Source: Tubulanus polymorphus
Lineage: Eukaryota > Nemertea > Palaeonemertea > Tubulaniformes > Tubulanidae
NCBI RefSeq assembly: GCF_964204645.1
Contig: NC_134026.1
Span: 15,094,450 to 15,158,449, forward strand
Length of the DNA: 64,000 bases
Direction of reading: 5' to 3'
The notes under the pieces were generated by a model. The model was not told the DNA's origin. It ran no database searches and was given only the letters and a program-made list of their open reading frames with translations. A program made the position numbers and the translations under genes. Of this stretch, positions 43,836 through 54,399 are shown in pieces (the stretch's first letter is position 1; each line of letters opens with the position of its first letter).

Positions 43836-45668
43836 ATGAAAAAAGAACAATATTTAAGAGATTTATATTATAACCCAGAGAGTGAAGTATCATATTCTAG
43901 TGTTTCAGAATTATGGGATGAAATAAAATTTGATAAAGAAAATATAAAATATAGTGAATTAAAATTATGGTTACAAAACCACTCCACATATCATATCCAC
44001 AAGAAAATGGTTAAGAATTATTTAACGAGAAAAGTAATGGTTTCATATATTGATCAACAATGGCAAGCAGATTTAATTGACATGAAGAAATGTTATAAAG
44101 GTCGCGCATGATTATGGCAGCACCAAGGCAAAGCTCCAGTAATGTTGGATTTTAAGAGTGTTTCTTAGCTAAGACTCGGGATATTTTCTGGACTACATTT
44201 TGGATAAAAACTCAAGGAATCGTTTTCTGTGTGAGTAAATTGGAATTAACTTTTTAAAACTGCTATCTGGTGATTTTGATGTGAAAATTTCTGAGTACTA
44301 ACAATTACAACAAGATGGCGACACGTACATTATGGCATTCTATGAGACTTGGAATCATAGAACTTTGCACTCGTTCACCCAGGATATCCAGCAAGCTATA
44401 TGACAAACTATGTGCATTGGGAATACAGAAAACTACCAAGCGTGGCTGTAGATCAGGATCTAAATTGCTTAAACATATGAGAAGTAATAACTCAAACTAT
44501 GTCAGTTGTGCACCTGTGTTTACAACACCTGTTCTTTACAACCATAACAGGGCAATTAAGTGTGAAGTTAAAGCCGTGGATTTTTTTGGTGTTCCTCAAG
44601 GTTCAGTTTTAGGACCTAAACTTTTCAATATGTATATGAAACCCTTGTCGGAAATAATAGCTTCTCATGGACTTGACTTTCATATGTATGCTAACGACAC
44701 CCAACTTTATGTGTTCTTTTAAAAGAATTCAACTGCACAGCAGTTTGCTGCTATTAAGCGTCTTGAAAGTTGCCTGATTGATATTGAATGTTGGCTTAAA
44801 GGATAATATGTTGAAACAAAATTGTGACAAAACCGAGTCTTTGTTTTTCTGTTTTCCTCGTTATGTACCACCTACTGATGTACAACTGCATGTTGGTTCA
44901 GTTTCTGTAGTACCTGCTCACTCAGTACGGAATCTAGGTGCTATTTTTGATAGATCCATGAATCATCTGTCATAAAATCCTGTTATTTCCATATGAGAAA
45001 CATTGGTCGTATTCGTAAGTATCTAACTAGGGATTCTACCAAGTCAATTATTCATGCTTTGGTTACATCCAGGCTAAACTATTGTAATTCTTTGTTATCT
45101 AATATCCCGGCGACACAGATTTACAGATTACAAAAGGTACAAAATGTGGCAGCTAGAATAGTTACCCTCACTAAACGAAGTGAACACATTTCTCCTGTTT
45201 TAGCAGACCTTCATTGGCTGCCAGTCCGCTTTAGAATAGATTTTAAAATCTGTGTTTTGATATTTTCTATCCTTAAAAATGAGGCTCCTCATTATCTCTG
45301 TGACATGATTAGTTTTTATAGACCATCGCGAAATCTTAGATCTGTTAATTTTAATTCACTTTTTATTCCAAGTCTTTTAGAGTCTATGGCCCAAAAACTT
45401 GGAATGCCTTGCCTAGTCATCTTAAATGCAGTAAGTCTATTGAGTGTTTTAAAAAGAATTTAAAAGCACATTATTTTAGAATAACCTTCAATTGAAATTG
45501 TCTTACTGAATGTTCACTGTTTTTAAATTCAATATTGTAATGTTTTTATCACCATATTTTATTGTACGTCGTATTTCTTTATTTGTAAGTGCTCTGGAGC
45601 AGTTTCATTAATCTGGACAGGGCACTAAAACATGTATAATAATAATAATTCTAATAATAATATATATA

Positions 45669-45711
<43 letters not shown>

Positions 45712-46359
45712 GATACAATTCGATGAAGGTAATGAATTCTATAATAAACATTTCAAAAAATTATTATCTGAAAACGATGTAGAATATAAGAAGGGTTTAA
45801 TAAAACATTGAAAACAAGAATGTGGAAATACTTAACTGCTAATGAAACATATAAATATATCGATGTGTTAGATGATTTAGTGAAAGGTTATAATAATTCT
45901 AAACATTCAAGTATTAGTATGAAACCTATATAAGCTAGAAAAGAAGATAATTCAGAAATAGTTTGGAATAATTTATATGGTGCGTTTGTTACACATGATT
46001 TTGGAGAACCTAAATTTAAAATTGGAAAACACGTTAGAATATCTAAATATCAAAAAACATTTTATAAAGGTTATACTCCAAATTTTACTGAAGAAATATT
46101 TAAGATTAAAAAGACAATATTAACTAAACCTTTTGTTTATAAATTAGAAGATTTAAAAGATGAAGAAATATTAGGTTATTTTTACGAACAAGAATTATCA
46201 CTTGTGCCAAACCCAGATGAAATAGAATATAAAATAGAAAAAGTATTGAAAACAAAAAAACTTAAAGGAAAAAAATATTCTCTGGTGAAATATAAAGGGT
46301 ATGATGATAAATTTAATGAATGGATTTTATCAAGTAAAATTAAAAGAATAAATGAATAA
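43836..46359 (+). pseudogene. Polinton-like retroviral-type integrase, split by a LINE
   Basis: N-terminal piece (43836-44100) ends at WQADLIDM, which carries the first catalytic Asp of the DDE integrase core. After the LINE, the gene resumes near 45712 with the IQFDEGNEFYNKHF segment (second Asp). It continues to LDDLVKGYNNSKHSSI, GKHVRISKYQKTFYKGYTPNF and a C-terminal chromodomain (IEKVLKTKK...YLVKYKGY-like, NEWILSS, about 46220-46350). A stretch between the two parts is missing, and a TAA lies near 45932. The gene overlaps the ATPase start by 8 bp. Integrase with chromodomain is a Polinton hallmark. Confidence 0.85.
44101..45710 (+). mobile_element. CR1-like LINE, internally deleted, with AT microsatellite tail
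   Basis: Inserted in the integrase gene on the same strand. Open pieces: 44315-44722 joins an ORF2 upstream region ([18 protein letters not shown]) directly to RT motif [17 protein letters not shown], and motif [12 protein letters not shown]. That order implies an internal deletion. Motif C has Asn where Asp is usual. The later pieces (44778-45463) match the thumb and C-terminal region (SVRNLGAIFD, SRLNYCNSLL, LADLHWLPVRFRIDFK). It ends with AATAATAAT and (AT)n at about 45632-45707. It is a dead copy. Confidence 0.8.
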
Positions 46360-46612
46360 AGATTTATTTATATTTGAACCGCATAATATGGTAGTTACTG
46401 GAGTAAAAAATTGTGGTAAAACACATTTTGTATTAGATTTGTTCGAAACTATTTATAAGAATCATTTTGATAATATAACATTATTCTGTCCTACTTATAA
46501 AATGAATAAAACACATAATAGAGATATAGTTCAGATAAAAAAGTTTATTATATTTATCAAATATTATATTTATACTCGTATCATTCTTCCAATTCGTATG
46601 TTTAGAAGTTAA
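46352..46612 (+). pseudogene. Polinton-like packaging ATPase, truncated
   Basis: Starts in AATAAATG and shows a Walker A, GVKNCGKTHFVLDLF, then FDNITLFCPTYKMN, as in FtsK/HerA-type genome packaging ATPases of Polintons and related DNA viruses. Homology ends at about 46530 (THNRDI). The remaining ORF is AT-rich filler, and the Walker B region is missing. Confidence 0.7.
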
Positions 46613-46689
46613 ATATATATATTATTACACTCGTCCACTCGTACCATTCTTCCAATTCGTCCACTCGTCCATCAATATGTAAATAGAAA

Positions 46690-47728
46690 TTAATCTTTTT
46701 CATTTTCATATTTTTCTTAAAGCTTATTATATTCTAACAATATATTCCTTTTCATTGGCATTGTTATAATTCCTGATTGATTCCCGAGTTTATATTTATA
46801 GAATGTTTCTCTTGAAAATATTTGTGGAATATAATTTTCGATTTCATTTTTAGATGGATGTTTATTTTAAAATTCTCTAAAATCATCATATTTAAGTTCA
46901 AATTAGTTCATTGCATAAGTTACATTTGGTTTAGAGTTATTTAACTTTTTCAATATGTCCTCTTTATCATTACTCGAGAAATAATTTATAAATGTTTTAA
47001 TATACCACCGATAATCTAATATATTCATTTTAATAAATTTCGGATTTATAATTAATGGATTTTCTATTACATTATCTGTACCAATATGTTTAATTGAGTA
47101 TCTATGATTCAATTGTTTATCATATATTACATATTCTTTACATTTTTCACACCAAGATTTAAATACCTGTATTGCATGGGCTGAATCATTTCCACCTTTA
47201 GTTTTTAATTTATAATGTTTTGACCAATTAGTCTTTGTTATACATTCATTACAGAAGGCACAATAATTTAGTTCTTCTTTGCATTTATCTTTATATATAT
47301 TAGCATATGTTTTTACTAATTGTAAAATATGTTCATCTTTTTTATGTGCAATAAATAATCATTATAATTATCAAAATCTTCTTCCCAATATGTGCATCTA
47401 ATGATATCTTTTGGTTTAACATTTGATTTTTCTATTTTATAGATAGAGGTAGATTCTGTTACATCTTCTTTTTTTGTTTCAATATTATCTTCTTTTTTTG
47501 TTTAATATTATCTTCTTTTTTAGTTTCGATATTATCTTCTTTTTTAGGTTCATTATTATCTTCTATTTTAGATTCAACATTATTTTCTATTTTTGTTTCA
47601 ATATTATCTTCCAATTTATGTTCAATATTCTTTTCTCTTTTACTTATTCTATATTTGAATTGATTAAAGTATTCTCCAAAATACTTACTATATTCATCAT
47701 AAGGTATTATATAATATATATCTGACAT
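46690..47728 (-). pseudogene. Zinc-binding acidic-repeat protein of the Polinton-like element
   Basis: Minus strand, begins MSDIYYIIPYDEYSKYF. It then runs through a repeated EDNIE(T/P)K(K/I)EDN block (47640-47470) encoded by a 27- to 30-bp minisatellite. Further on are YCAFCNECITKTNWSKH and WCEKCKEYV...LNHR, two zinc-finger-like sites. Frameshifts occur at about 47460-47500 and 47360, and stops at about 46898 and 46870. It lies just beyond the major capsid gene on the same strand. No family recognised. Confidence 0.5.
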
Positions 47729-47801
47729 TATTTCACTTGGACTTTGTATTTCATATATCCTCCTTCCATTTATTATAGAATTTTTTATTAAAACTAAAAT
47801 T

Positions 47802-49054
47802 TTAATACATAACACTATTCAATTGAGAATTTACAATATTTAATTGCGCGTCAGATGTAATATAAATGTGCATTTTGTAATTTAAACCTCCTTTATTCTT
47901 TTTCATGAATAATTGTATTCCATCTTTATTGTTCTGTAGGTAGTTTTTTCCCAGATCCATGTAATTATAGTTATCTTCAGTTGTTGTAAAATCTAACCAT
48001 AATGCATATTCATTGCCGGTTTAATAATCAATTTGATTAATATTACAATTTTCAGATGATTTTACTTTTTCATTCATAAATTGTTTTCTTATTTCTGGCC
48101 ACTGATCTATCATTCTCATTCCTTGACAAAATATTTTATTTGCTATACCTTCAATAAGTATTTCTACTTTTGTTATTTCAGTATTATAATAATTATCAAC
48201 CTGTATTGCGCCATTTGAATATGTTGCAATTGTAAAAAATATTAATACACCTTTAATAGATCATCTTGGGAATTTAATTTTCTCATTAATTATTTCATCA
48301 TTTGCATTAATAGTTACAGATTTAAATTTATCAATATAATCATATAATAATGAAAATCCTTGATTGTATTGAGTTTGAATTATGCTTGAAATATTTTCAT
48401 CAGTTACTGTATCATATTCTAAACATATATTCGATAATTTATATCCCATATCTTTAACAACGCTAGATAGCACAATTTCATTAACAGGAGCTAATATTAT
48501 TTCGAATATGATATCTTCTTGAATTGCGTATTTATACAAATTGCATTATTATTCATCAATTCGAAGTCTAATCGAATTTTATATTTGCTTCCATAAATCT
48601 TTTTAATCAAATTATCTGCGGTACGAGTTGCTATTGCGTCATTAGCTCCTGGTCTTAATTTATTATGGTTTTCTGATTGGATGCCTTGAAATATCATATT
48701 ATTTCTATTTTCTTTTGTTAACCATAAATCTTTATAATGCATAAATAAATTATAATCATCTCATGAAAAAACTTTTTCTTGTCCAATCTTTATAGTTAAT
48801 TTTTTAATCAAATATCTTCCAACATTATCAACAACATAATGATTATCATGGCCAGTTACTTTTATATCAGCTGATAAATAAATACTATTTGGAACATAAA
48901 AAGTATTTTGTGTTAATCGAGGAATTCTAACATATAAAGTTTCATCCGGATTAATATTTGAAGGATTATGACTAATTATATGATGAGATCTCTCTGCTTT
49001 AATAGCATTAGATATTCTAGAATTCTTAGAAGGATTTATATAACTCCCACTAAT
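47802..49054 (-). pseudogene. Major capsid protein of the Polinton-like element (copy 4)
   Basis: The beginning SGSYINPSKNSRISNAIKA is preceded by ATT where an ATG in TAAATG is expected. Next come DETLYVRIPRLTQNTFYVPN, VTGHDNHYVVDNVGRYL and DDYNLFMHYKDLWLTKENRN. The C-terminal part reads GKNYLQNNKDGIQLF and ends AQLNIVNSQLNSVMY. Length (about 415 codons) and these segments fit the double-jelly-roll capsid proteins of Polinton-like elements. Breaks: TGA near 48760, a frameshift near 48540, a stop near 48258 and another near 48020. Confidence 0.7.
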
Positions 49055-49074
49055 TTATTTAACAAAAAAATTAA

Positions 49075-49262
49075 TTATTTATTTTTTATCATATTCACTA
49101 ACCCAAAAATAATAGCTAAACCAATTGTTGTAAATAACATAGTTACAGCTGTTAGAATTGAAAGAATTGTTATACCTTCTAACTTAAATGATAATCTTAT
49201 TCTATCTTTCAATGATATATTAGAATCTGGTTTTATCAATAAATCTTTAAAAATAACTTTTT
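49075..49262 (-). pseudogene. C-terminal membrane segment of a Polinton-like protein
   Basis: Open minus-strand stretch KVIFKDLLIKPDSNISLKD, then a long hydrophobic helix (ILSILTAVTMLFTTIGLAII) and a basic end, MIKNK. It stops just before the capsid gene. In the 54-64 kb copy the gene just before the capsid gene (62529-63487) lacks this tail, and a deletion joins it directly to the capsid gene. I infer that this is the missing tail. Confidence 0.5.
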
Positions 49263-49343
49263 AATCTATTAATATTATAATCATATGATTTTAATAATAA
49301 TATAATTTCTTCTTTCTGTAATTATATGTTATATTCTAAATCA

Positions 49344-49454
<111 letters not shown>

Positions 49455-49624
49455 AAGTCTAGTAAGTAAAATCTAGTATGAAATTTTGGCAGAACCAATT
49501 AGATTTTGCTGTTTATTGTGCAACAACTGGCTGTGGTATAAGTTGGAATAATCATTTAAATAACTTAGATAAAAATTTGAATTATTCTGATTTAAAATTA
49601 ATTCACACAATATTTAGATTTCAT

Positions 49625-49697
<73 letters not shown>

Positions 49698-49911
49698 ATT
49701 CATCTCGAGTAAAAGTAACTTCATATGTATTAAATATATTTTCCATTTTAGAAATAAAAAACTGTTTCAGTAACTTTCTAAATTTCTAAATTTCTAAATT
49801 AACTAATGAGTTAAAAACTAAATTTTTATATGAAATATTTCTATTAAAATCTATTGCTGGAATATTATATTTGATTGATTTATTATATTGGGAAGCTTTT
49901 GGAAACCCCAT
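49455..49911 (-). pseudogene. Copy 4 of the 460-residue conserved Polinton-like protein, rearranged
   Basis: Minus strand 49911-49700 encodes the N-terminus (MGFPKASQYNKSIKYNIPA...). The next part of the same protein ([20 protein letters not shown], 49478-49626) lies on the plus strand between two AT arrays. The homologous intact order is at 61124-61500. Everything after IFRFHRY is missing. Confidence 0.75.
49627..49694. repeat. (AT)n microsatellite
   Basis: About 34 AT units on the right of the inverted fragment. Together with 49344-49451 it brackets the inversion. Confidence 0.95.
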
Positions 49912-49927
49912 TTATATAATTAAAAAA

Positions 49928-50361
49928 TTAATAATTTATTAATTCTTTTAATAATTTATCCTGCTCTTCAATTGTTATGTTACCATTTAAACTTATTATA
50001 TAATCTAGTGTATTTTTTAATCCGTTAATTTCTTTTATATTGGATTTTATTTTTTCTTTATTACTTTTTATATTTACTTTTGAACTTATGCCGGTTAATA
50101 CACTTGATGATAATCCTAGTGCACCAATTGATATAGCTAAAGGTGTTAATGGTGAGAATATGCTAGAAATGTTATTACAGAACTAATTGTAACTGAACCA
50201 CTAATAATAAGATGATATATAATTTTACTTTTTAAATATTTTTTCTTTTTTATCTTTAAGTCATTTTCAAATTATAATATTTGTTTTTCCAAATATAATT
50301 TTAATTTAGTTTTATTTATATCATGAGGAATAATATCAATATTATCAACTTTATCATCCAT
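49928..50361 (-). pseudogene. Coiled-coil/membrane protein of the Polinton-like element (copy 4)
   Basis: Starts in AATAAATGG with MDDKVDNIDIIPHDINKTK. A charged helix, KQIL...FENDLKIKKKKYLK, is followed by a hydrophobic region and a C-terminal helix ending EQDKLLKELINY. Breaks include a TAA near 50273 and frameshifts near 50170-50200. Its homologue is at 60674-61107. Function unknown. Confidence 0.55.
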
Positions 50362-50386
50362 TTATTTAGCAAAAAATAATATATAA

Positions 50387-50737
50387 TTAATTAGTAAGTT
50401 TATAAGCAACAAATAATACAATATCTGTTCCACCTAAAATCCAAATTACGATTTGTTACTGTGTTATATACTCATAGCTTCATCGACTGATTGAAAATCT
50501 CTATGTGTAATTTTCTGATTATGTAATTCTTTATTAATATAATCCATATTATTTTGTCTTTTTTCTCTATATTCTTCCTCTGCTTTATATAATTTTACTA
50601 ACGCTGAATTATGCCTTTTCTGTTCAGTTAATGATCAATTTTTGTACGTCAATATGTTTAAATAAATAACCACCACCAGTAAATGCCAAAACGTAAAAAA
50701 TTGCTGACCCTATAATAGTTATATTTGCAGATGCCAT
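50387..50737 (-). pseudogene. Membrane protein with N- and C-terminal hydrophobic helices (copy 4)
   Basis: Begins in AATAAATGG, MASANITIIGSAI, followed by a Gly-rich hydrophobic stretch (LAFTGGGYLF). A charged middle aligns with EKYSKAAEEYREERQN of the other copy. The C-terminal anchor IVIWILGG-like region ends AYKLTN. Internal frameshifts near 50630 and 50470. Homologue at 60225-60654. Confidence 0.55.
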
Positions 50738-50762
50738 TTATTTAGTAAACAAAATTACGCAT

Positions 50763-50984
50763 TTATATAGGAGGAATATATTTTTGTTTTTCCAAATAAT
50801 CAATATTTAAATTAGATAAAGTAACTGCTAACGTTAATTTTGAAATATCATTGATATCAAATCTATCAACATTAACACTTCCCATTTTAAATACTTTTTT
50901 TAATACCATTGAATAACCAACAGTTCCAACTGATAGTAATGCTCCATTATATAATCCAGTTATTATCCACTTATTATCACTCAT
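50763..50984 (-). CDS. Small conserved Polinton-like protein, 73 aa
   Basis: Intact frame, start in AATAAATGAG. Reads MSDNKWIITGLYNGALLSVG, a hydrophobic N-terminal part, then VDRFDINDISKLTLAVTL and a KYIPPI end. The copy at 59982 is frameshifted, which shows the protein was once under selection in the family. Possibly membrane-associated. No family name. Confidence 0.65.
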   Translation of the reverse strand: MSDNKWIITGLYNGALLSVGTVGYSMVLKKVFKMGSVNVDRFDINDISKLTLAVTLSNLNIDYLEKQKYIPPI

Positions 50985-50999
50985 TTATTTATCAAAAAA

Positions 51000-51324
51000 T
51001 TATTATCTTCAAAATATTTAGTTATCTTATTTATGATTATTTTAACATTTATTTCATTACTACTTTTATGATTATCATATATTTCAGTTAATATGTTTTT
51101 AATATCATCAATAATTCCATCTTCATTTAATTCATAATATTCTAAGGGTGTTTTAATTAAATCAATTACTTTTTCTATATTATAATTTTCTTTATCAATT
51201 ATTGATGCATAGTAAAATGATTTACTTTTATATCAGTAATTACATCATTAAGTTTAATTCTCATTTCTTTACCATGTTTAAAATCAAACCCAAAACATAT
51301 ACTCGGTCCAACAGTTATATTCAT
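51000..51324 (-). pseudogene. Small Polinton-like protein starting MNITVGPSICFGF (copy 4)
   Basis: Start in TATATAAATG. It shares MNITVGPSICFGFDFK with the 83-codon ORF at 59626-59877 but goes out of frame after about 30 residues (near 51225). Acidic and helical in the intact copy. Function unknown. Confidence 0.5.
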
Positions 51325-52098
51325 TTATATATCAAAAAAAAATATTCTTTACATCTTATAACTAATTCATAAATTACAGGAAAGTTATTCAAATCAATTA
51401 AGTATCCATTGTGATTTCTAATATCTAATCTACAATTATTAAATTGAGGAATGCATGGTTTGAAATCACACTCGGCTAAATTGTAATTTATTTGCGTTCC
51501 AAATTCTTTTACATTCTTCAACGGTAAAATATTCAATAAACCAGAATCACATATTGTATCTTTAGTTGCTTCAAATGTTTTTGTAGGATCAATTAAATTG
51601 CAATAAATATAAAAGTGTGTAAAGGGTATTAAGTTTGGTGTAGCATCAGCATTACATATCCTTACATCTGGAGTTATTCCTAAAATTTTAGCTAAAGGTT
51701 TTTTAACTAGAAATTGATGTTGATCTTCATTGCCTATTTTTATTCTTACTTTATCAGAGCTATCACTTTTAATAAGTCTAAATCTAATCCAGCAGATGCG
51801 CCCATTTTTGAGCGTGCTCTTTTATTAATTTCTTGAGCTAATATTTCTAAATTATATAATCCAGTTTAAGATAAAGATGAAACCATCTATTCTTATTTCT
51901 GTCATGATTTAAAAAGACTCCATGTTCAATACTTTTATCCGATATATTATAAAAAGAATTACATAAACTTACATTTACTAATTTTAAATCAACACAATTC
52001 TTAAATTCTCTATCTAATTGTACTAGTAAATTATGTGATTTATAATTTGTCAGTCTTCTAGAATCAACAAATATTCTGTATTCTTTTAATTCTACCAT
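51321..52098 (-). pseudogene. Penton-like minor capsid protein (copy 4)
   Basis: N-terminus MVELKEYRIFVDSRRLTNYK, then CVDLKLVNVSLCNSFYNISD, and the end RLDIRNHNGYLIDLNNFPVIYELVI. The intact-looking homologous segments at 58843-59609 include LFLKPGLYNLETLAQEINRK. The PGLYNLETLAQEI and IRNHNGYLIDLNNFP patterns resemble Polinton penton/minor capsid proteins. Frameshifts near 51850 and in the middle part. Confidence 0.65.
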
Positions 52099-52112
52099 TT
52101 ATTTTACATATT

Positions 52113-52499
52113 TTATTCGAAATCTATTTCATGGTGTCCTTTTTCATTCTTACCCTTATGTATGAAATAGAAATCACCTGTACATAATTCTTCTAAATCT
52201 TCACTTGATATTCTATAAAATCTATCTGGTAAATATGTTCTGAATTTATATTTGTTACCTTTTAATCCTTCATATTCTAAGTGAATAACTAATTTATCAC
52301 CATACCTATTAGTAAGTGTTTCAATATTTGTAATGAAATATTTCTTATGAATTGTTAATTCTGTTAACTTTTTGAATTTATAATCTACTGATTTAGCATT
52401 TGTGATATCTTTTATTCTGTCTAGAAATGATTTGTTGTTCTCACTGTGTACTTGATTACTCTCCACTTTAATATCAAATTTTTTACTAAAATTGAACAT
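52113..52499 (-). CDS. Conserved 117-128 aa Polinton-like protein downstream of PolB
   Basis: Intact frame. Mixed charge with LTELTIHKKYFITNIETLTN, DKLVIHLEYEGLKG, YKFRTYLPDRFYRI and GDFYFIHKG, a beta-rich pattern. Its homologue at 58473 starts at the equivalent of MESNQVHSEN, suggesting that the true start is internal (about 52466). It looks like a small single-domain DNA-binding or OB-like protein, but that is only an impression of strand pattern. Confidence 0.65.
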   Translation of the reverse strand: MFNFSKKFDIKVESNQVHSENNKSFLDRIKDITNAKSVDYKFKKLTELTIHKKYFITNIETLTNRYGDKLVIHLEYEGLKGNKYKFRTYLPDRFYRISSEDLEELCTGDFYFIHKGKNEKGHHEIDFE

Positions 52500-52711
52500 A
52501 ACACTTGTTGAGGCTTGTAAATTATGAGGCTTGTGATTGGCTAGTGTAATAGGGAATACTCAACTGTGATTGGATAGAGTAATATTCAACTGTGATTGGC
52601 TAGTGTAGTTTTCTAGAACCATCCTCCAACTAGAACCATCTAGAATCAACATGTATTACGCAATACTCAGCGTGTTGAGACTTGTAAATTATGAGACTTG
52701 TGATTAGATAG
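52500..52711. repeat. Short imperfect direct repeats
   Basis: CAACTGTGATTGG(A/C)TAG-type units recur at 52561, 52590 and nearby. GGCTTGTGATTGG-like variants sit on each side. This replaces the PolB gene expected next to the conserved small protein. Confidence 0.5.
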
Positions 52712-52833
52712 AGTAATAGGGAATAAGTTATTTCTTATCAAAGGTTGAAAGGTCGAAAAATAAATTCGAGTGTGCGAGAATTTATTTTTCGACCTTTCGA
52801 CCTTTGGTATGAAACAACTTATTCCCTATTACT
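52712..52833. repeat. Hairpin terminus of the Polinton-like family
   Basis: A near-perfect 122-bp palindrome: AGTAATAGGGAATAAGTT at the left and AACTTATTCCCTATTACT at the right. Between them are the inverted GGTCGAAAAATAAATTC and GAATTTATTTTTCGACC arms around a loop of about 10 bases. A few mismatches only. Word order (AGTAAT, AAAGGTCGAAAGGTCGA) matches the element termini. Confidence 0.8.
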
Positions 52834-52836
52834 GCT

Positions 52837-52948
52837 CTCGACCGTTCTCGTTAGTGCCTGCCGCATCAATCTATCCGAGCACAGCTAGTACACAATCACT
52901 GTACTACTGTAATAGCACAACGCTGTCGACCGTTCTCGTTAGTGCCTA
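52837..52948 (+). repeat. Direct repeat beside the terminus
   Basis: CGACCGTTCTCGTTAGTGCCT occurs at about 52838 and again at about 52928, 90 bp apart. Confidence 0.8.
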
Positions 52949-52949
52949 G

Positions 52950-53011
52950 CCGTGATGAGTGATATGTCGACCTCTCGACCTCTGATCTGAAACCCACATT
53001 TTCCAATTACT
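52950..53011 (-). repeat. Polinton-like terminus, right end of copy 4
   Basis: From 53011 inward: AGTAATTGGAAAATGTGGG, TTTCAGATCAGAGG, TCGAGAGGTCGAC, then ATCACTCATCACGG. It is the best preserved of the single termini. Confidence 0.65.
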
Positions 53012-54168
53012 TTAGCCTGTAACGACGTGCACATTTCACTCGCGTGAACGTGCGTATCGGTACCAACATGCGAAACTTGTCAAACTTTTGCGTTCAAGAC
53101 GCTTAGACTGAACATAAAAGAAGATATCATATCATATGATATCATATATATGAAATAGATGGAATGATAATGTAGTAGTTTTAAATGTTTCGTAGCTGCT
53201 GTCCATTGACCGCAGAACAAAGTTAATCCCCTGATATGAAATATATATATTGGTTATAGTGATGTAGTAGTTCAGTGAGAATTCAAACTTATGGTTAATT
53301 TCGAGTGATCACAACGCTGACCAATAGAGAAAGCTGTAAGGCCTAAGAAAAGATGCATTAAGTATAACATATCGTTCAATATAATGAAGAAGTATTCAAC
53401 TGGCCATCTGATCACAACAATTGTTTGACTTATCTTATTGAAAAATACCGGAGAGTTAATGGGAGATCCCTGAATTCGAAACAATTACACACTCAATCGA
53501 TATGTTGAAAACACAATTTGCAATTGGTGGAGATGCATATTTTGCACCAAAAGCATGAAGTATATTATCTCTTCTTAGGCTGCTTCGTATTAGCAGAAAG
53601 TTGCTAATTATTGATTTTATACAAAATAATCATAAGTACCATGAGACTCCATAGAATATCGTTTTTCAATCATATGTACACGAATTATCGCGATATAAAG
53701 ACAGATAGTACTTCTATATTTCAATACTCTATACTCTTTACGTCTTATACTGTATATTTCTTTAGCAGTGTAAGTAAAGAGTGGATCAGCAGGCCACCTG
53801 AGACCATTCCATGATCTAAGGTCAGTTGCCAAAAGTTAGTACGTTTTCCAGTTAATAGTTAACATTTATAATGACAATTAAAACTTGCTAACCATTGCTA
53901 AAATAACTTTATACTTGTAGAATAGTCACACTCAAATGCGGAGAATTGATAATACGATAATACGATACGAAAACTCACTGTGTACAAATTCAAAAAGATG
54001 ATCTCGAGTGAGAGATCGAACGTTGTGTCGTAATTTTCTGATGATAAAACTTGGTTTGAAATTTGAAGTGTGTACATAGTGGATCTTTTTCATATTAATT
54101 GTGTATTTGGTCATGTATAATGGTTAATTTAAACTAACCTTTGAGAAACTGGTCCCGGAGCAGTTGTA
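53012..54168. other. Intergenic DNA between two Polinton-like copies
   Basis: About 1.15 kb with no credible gene. It has a palindromic GATATCATATCATATGATATC run near 53126. The small ORFs share no features with known families. Confidence 0.4.
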
Positions 54169-54320
54169 AGTAATTGGTAATGTCTTGTTTCAAGCCAAAG
54201 GTCGAGAGGTCGAGCTCATAAAAAAATGAAAGTAAATTCTCGCACGCTCGAATTTATTTTCATTTTTCTACTCACTCGCCCCCTCAACCTTTGACTTGAA
54301 ACAAGACATTACCAATTACT
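54169..54320. repeat. Palindromic terminus of Polinton-like copy 5
   Basis: AGTAATTGGTAATGTCTTG at 54169 is repeated inverted as CAAGACATTACCAATTACT at 54302-54320. Inner arms GTTTCAAGCCAAAGGTCGAG and CTCAACCTTTGACTTGAAAC (one gap) surround AAATTCTCGCAC/GCTCGAATTT, the same centre as in 52712-52833. PolB starts 80 bp further on. Confidence 0.8.
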
Positions 54321-54399
54321 GTAATAATATTCATATAAATGAATATTTTATATATGAATAACTTTTAAAATCAATTTTAATAAGAAATTTGATATTAAC

